DNA from: a virus
DNA: 64,000 bases
Reading direction: 5' to 3' (one strand)
IMG/VR virus record: IMGVR_UViG_3300042891_001512
Span: 47,346-111,345 of that record
Shown: piece after piece, positions 61,401 to 64,000 of the stretch
Layout of the letters: each line of letters starts with the position of its first letter
Position numbering within the stretch: position 1 is the first letter of the stretch
Translations under genes and position numbers: made by a program
The notes under the pieces: model-generated
What the model was told of the DNA's origin: nothing
The model's input: the letters and a program-made list of their open reading frames with translations, nothing else
Databases searched by the model: none

Positions 61401-63142
61401 AACAGAACTATGTTTATGCTAAACCTATAGTTGACTTGTATCAGGGTAGCTTCTTTAATGTTGATTTGTCTAAGACGCCAACGCAGGGAGCCCCAGTTCT
61501 TATCTCAGTTAAAGATGGAGATATGGATTTTACTCTTGAGGAGATGGCATTCTCCGATACAGCAACTCCTGGTAAGGTTGTGTTTAACAACCAAGAAACA
61601 TTGGTTTGCTCAGAGCACGGCGCACTATACATCTCTCATTTAAATGTAAAAGATATTATAATAAAAGACAACTATACAGGAAAAGTTTTAACACAATCTC
61701 CATTAAATCCAGAATTTTATATTTGGTCAATAGGCACAGACTATTCAACTCCTGGGATAATACCTCTTTACCTTGATGGAGAATTCTACATTTCCACTTC
61801 AGACTATTTAATGAGTGGTGAAGACAAGTATTCCTATAAGGTTAACAAAATAGAAGTGTATGACAATGTCGCTACAAGCGGCAGCATCCTCGTACCCGGC
61901 AGAGAATATACTATTAGTTATTCTTTGGCTCAAGCTTTTTATGTAGATAGAAATGTTTACTCTGAAACAAAAGACGAGTATTATTCAAAAGTTTATTTTT
62001 CTGCCACACCAAGTGCAGCTACCGGATCTTATGAAATAATATATGAATCAGCGATACAGGAAACATCTACACCACTTGGCCTATTCTTAAGCGGCGCAGA
62101 AGTTCCAGTCGAAGAAGGTTATATTTATCTAAGTAAAGATGAATACGATTTTAGCACTGCAGTTGTAGAGATATCACCGCAACAAATATCAAAAAACATA
62201 GATGACATTATTTATCTGACAATAACATCTTACGATTCAGCTGGCAACTTTAAACCTTACCAAACATTCCAGCTGTCAAGTGATCTTCTTGACTTGCAAG
62301 ATGAATACCTCACAACCAATAAGTATGGGCTTGCTAAAACAAAGATAAGGTTTACTGGCGTTCCAACAGCAGCCTTGTATGCGTCTATTCTTGTAACTGG
62401 AATTTCCTATCCTCAAGCGAATGCCCACAGCAATAGTGAATCTGGGGCATTCATAACTGGAGCAAATATAGAATTTATAGATAACTATAATTCAGAATAT
62501 GATTTTAAGGCCTCCAGTTCTAAGCTGATAATAGAGTCTGATGGAATAAGCGAGAATTATATTTATGGATATATTAAATCTAATAACAATCCACCTTCTT
62601 CTACGCCAATAATATACTGGAGAAAAGCTAGAACATTGTACGATGTTTTGAATACTGTAGACTACAGCACTTCTTCGGTATCACCAGGAAGAAACTATAT
62701 ATCTGGCTACACACATGCCTCTCCAGACGGCAAATTTTCTGTGGGGCCCTTCTATTCGCAACCAAAAAATAACCCAGGCTATTGGTTTGTTTCGGTGGAA
62801 ACAGATATGGCTGGGGTAGCTTCGGCAACACCGAACACGCTGTACGGGGATGTGGCTTATTGGTATGAAAGATTTGATAATATCCAATATTTGGATGAAC
62901 AAACTGTACTACCTTCGTACTATATTAATACAAGTGACGATGAAGATATAATAGCTACTCCAAACTTTACATTTAATTTAATTAAGCAAGACTTTGGTGC
63001 AACACCAAGCGCAGAGCTAAATTGGCTGCCACCTAGATGGTTGCCAGTTGATTATTACGATCAGTACCAGATGGGTCTATTTGGTTCTACGCCGAATGTT
63101 ATAGCTACACCGAATTATATAGTCGGTTATGAGGAAAGTTAA
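58391..63142 (+). CDS. Large baseplate/tail appendage protein rich in [A/S/T]TP
   Basis: A 1583-codon open frame that very likely continues the frame from 58219 (total about 1,640 aa). I recognise no named family, but the beta-rich, Tyr/Asn/Ser-rich composition is that of a baseplate-wedge or appendage protein; FKKRILDAYINPPSVSLDGFKKTLRREL at about 300-330 resembles helical parts of wedge proteins. A bacterial-Ig-like unit is likely around 62120-62450 (IDDIIYLTITSYDSAGNF, TTNKYGLAKTKIRF). The tripeptide [A/S/T]TP or close variants appear about thirty times along the chain. The next gene starts on its last base. Confidence 0.62.
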   Translation: MSSPSYSAGHSTPIDPLASYVTNYGEVVRDEASPSLLRFVDTSSRVDIISFKHKFTSVPGDQQPTFTFQIYESDKVNGPWLKSILNIDSNSIFLSNSKPYIKIELTIFSDVEDLSALGLLLYVNVAIHDTTTPVISDSARNILRKFPTWMDIYDDSIEHATPELATPVTVGGKFVNSLVSHYLDDFNTQLDVSNINNFISTADIDIPAWGYVSYNIPAASLNFVGDLIKLARASSLENFNSSRSTDYIYYHNLLDSQIMTLRKFDSLTIDGSIYSQEPIMLFNIFDEFGARVGLKRLYLEENLSFKKRILDAYINPPSVSLDGFKKTLRRELNIWAAYGATPDSNYQGATPDVLEIRDIESSTPYIADNGVPENRFYDFVKYINEQYPFNLGYANWDESIWDYAGLDNEGVDYIPNTYDNATPLSDYFQPGVGDFKDLSIEISKADSATISFEGYFAAEGFRTESLTDYYMPIEIGYTYKAQYTEVLPDPNAINLTERTSEHLITYADGFLENYGPDAASQLNGAVALVYEVAMPAHNQYATPSVFYANLNYFNRNDFFVRNYFGQNDQASPEYNYISIVDSNGLTNQNVIFKEKTYNYEYENSLATPRTSSIDIKKASSVKIVNKAIWLPQAQTYASGYGGEYRVTFNESNVSAVNPAITSNIALATPNINYINANFKIGSTVYGSTPTIKYSNVIEDSIIINKDNDPELTQDETIFVSELTKNLLIPTSGTPNRLIIENVKIDSKPIFTVEEIYREPGQPVTTLDFSPKYGGKSYFPMLDTKYFVPSSPNIILNSYLQTELTTPVYSNYFESATFNYSSLPYVLGITNNLQSTPNYPFKSPVWIPTEEDELKTTPMIRGYVDYLGNIYKREEVAQESNSPFDRNKRDTFLDTYSLTRKDFGLTKDSNNQYYITEIKPISLNDKVILEASQETVLREDSALFQYKQDSSKVIKEIYDASNKEFYFSPIDINVNLDKGYKNTFSNSISSNPISMNTGWLNLADEQNYVYAKPIVDLYQGSFFNVDLSKTPTQGAPVLISVKDGDMDFTLEEMAFSDTATPGKVVFNNQETLVCSEHGALYISHLNVKDIIIKDNYTGKVLTQSPLNPEFYIWSIGTDYSTPGIIPLYLDGEFYISTSDYLMSGEDKYSYKVNKIEVYDNVATSGSILVPGREYTISYSLAQAFYVDRNVYSETKDEYYSKVYFSATPSAATGSYEIIYESAIQETSTPLGLFLSGAEVPVEEGYIYLSKDEYDFSTAVVEISPQQISKNIDDIIYLTITSYDSAGNFKPYQTFQLSSDLLDLQDEYLTTNKYGLAKTKIRFTGVPTAALYASILVTGISYPQANAHSNSESGAFITGANIEFIDNYNSEYDFKASSSKLIIESDGISENYIYGYIKSNNNPPSSTPIIYWRKARTLYDVLNTVDYSTSSVSPGRNYISGYTHASPDGKFSVGPFYSQPKNNPGYWFVSVETDMAGVASATPNTLYGDVAYWYERFDNIQYLDEQTVLPSYYINTSDDEDIIATPNFTFNLIKQDFGATPSAELNWLPPRWLPVDYYDQYQMGLFGSTPNVIATPNYIVGYEES

Positions 63143-64000
63143 TGGAAAAATTTAATAATAAGACAACCATAGGGAACGAAGATGCAGTTAAGATTGGCAA
63201 CTTTATTCCAGCCAATGGAGCGGGATTAGCTTATTTCTCTAACCAACCTTTAAATCCGGTAGAAAATTTAAAGATTATAGATATATCTGACACAATAGCA
63301 GAAAATAAAATAGTTTCACAAGATGAAACTAAAATATTTTTCGCCAATGAGTTAGGAATTCTGCAGGATAAAGATGGGAATACAGATTTCCATACTTCTG
63401 ATTTAACTATCAGCGACACTTTTCTGTCTAAAGATTTTACTACAGAAAGAATATATTCTGATTCAATAAATGAAAATGATTTCCTGCACCACTATTACAT
63501 TAGCAGATATTTTATTTCAGCACCATCTGGTTATGCGATTAATGATTTAGATGATTACCATGATATTTCTTATTATAAGAATATAAATATTAAAGTTCTA
63601 GATTCACAAAACCAAGAATATGTAGACAAAAATACTGGAAGAAGAAAGTATAAAATACTCTTAGACCCTTATCTGACTGAGTCAAATTTTGATGGAACAG
63701 AAGTACCATATAGAATCTTTGTTGGCTTAGATTCTTCTGACCCAGTAAATTTAAAATTGGTTTACGATAAAATTGTTTTAGATGATAATGGAGAAGTTGT
63801 ATCTCAAACATTAAGGTATGTTGAAACAATTAATGCAGTCTCATACTATTCTGAAGTTGCAGAAGAAGCTTCCGTTATATCGAAGCATAGCAAAAAGATT
63901 TATTCTATAAAAAAGTTTAATAAAAAATATTCTGAAATATTTTCTCACAACTTAGACTATAACAGCTATCAAGTTTTTGCTCCTAGAAAAGCTTTATTCG
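63142..64000 (+). CDS. Baseplate/tail appendage protein, 5' part (runs off the window)
   Basis: ATG 63142 overlaps the previous TAA (GAGGAAAG upstream) and the frame stays open to the last base, giving 286 residues. The start (MEKFNNKTTIGNEDAVKIGN) and the following Asp/Ser/Tyr-rich, beta-strand-like sequence (RRKYKILLDPYLTES, YRIFVGLDSSDPVNLKLVYD) resemble the preceding appendage protein in style, but the TP tripeptides are missing. It is probably another wedge or fibre-attachment protein. The 3' end and any receptor-binding domain lie outside. Confidence 0.65.
   Translation, partial: MEKFNNKTTIGNEDAVKIGNFIPANGAGLAYFSNQPLNPVENLKIIDISDTIAENKIVSQDETKIFFANELGILQDKDGNTDFHTSDLTISDTFLSKDFTTERIYSDSINENDFLHHYYISRYFISAPSGYAINDLDDYHDISYYKNINIKVLDSQNQEYVDKNTGRRKYKILLDPYLTESNFDGTEVPYRIFVGLDSSDPVNLKLVYDKIVLDDNGEVVSQTLRYVETINAVSYYSEVAEEASVISKHSKKIYSIKKFNKKYSEIFSHNLDYNSYQVFAPRKALF

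Overview
The window is a stretch of an AT-rich tailed-phage genome (class Caudoviricetes) with a contractile tail. It has closely packed genes, almost all on the + strand, with many ATGA-type stop/start overlaps. It contains sheath, tube, chaperone, tape-measure-type, hub, gp25-like wedge and baseplate-J genes. I see no integrase, tRNA, rRNA, CRISPR array or insertion sequence. The host cannot be read from the sequence. A DxQ-type metallophosphoesterase and a DUF6065 protein would fit an actinobacterial bacterioplankton host, while the crowd of 2-oxoglutarate (2OG) oxygenases resembles large aquatic myoviruses. Both are only hints.

Layout. (1) 1-2350: the end of a tail-fibre gene, then a short gene for a protein with 16 units of [F/Y]FPP, apparently frame-disrupted, closed by a bidirectional terminator. 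(2) 2372-19401: an accessory island of oxidative and group-transfer enzymes. It holds ten Fe(II)/2OG-oxygenase-type genes (one on the - strand), two glutathione-peroxidase-like genes, a ferritin-like di-iron protein, a radical SAM/SPASM protein, a DXD glycosyltransferase, a SAM methyltransferase, two diverged methyltransferase-like paralogues, a DUF6065 protein and several small unknowns. A cassette (small helical protein, small acidic protein, ~95-aa RRxW protein, methyltransferase-like protein) occurs twice, each time next to a GPx-like gene and 2OG oxygenases. (3) 19447-28792: neck and tail genes, including two sheath-like proteins, three tube-type paralogues and two chaperone-like paralogues. 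(4) 28805-52207: three giant virion genes; the third is joined to its 5' part only through a +1 frame change and ends in a split staphylococcal-nuclease-like domain. (5) 52209-64000: a cell-wall hydrolase with M15-type peptidase and transglycosylase domains, spike/OB protein, gp25-like wedge, baseplate J, a metallophosphoesterase, and two large appendage proteins, the last running off the window.

Working model (inference). The island next to the tail-fibre and proline-rich genes may modify a phage surface protein, a glycan or a small molecule: prolyl-hydroxylase-like enzymes could act on the FPP repeats, with the glycosyltransferase, methyltransferase and radical SAM protein adding further groups. 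Recurrent extended -10 promoters (TGnTATAAT type) mark the starts of several transcription units. Three large or structural genes are interrupted by a frame change in the same direction, which is either recoding or an assembly artefact.
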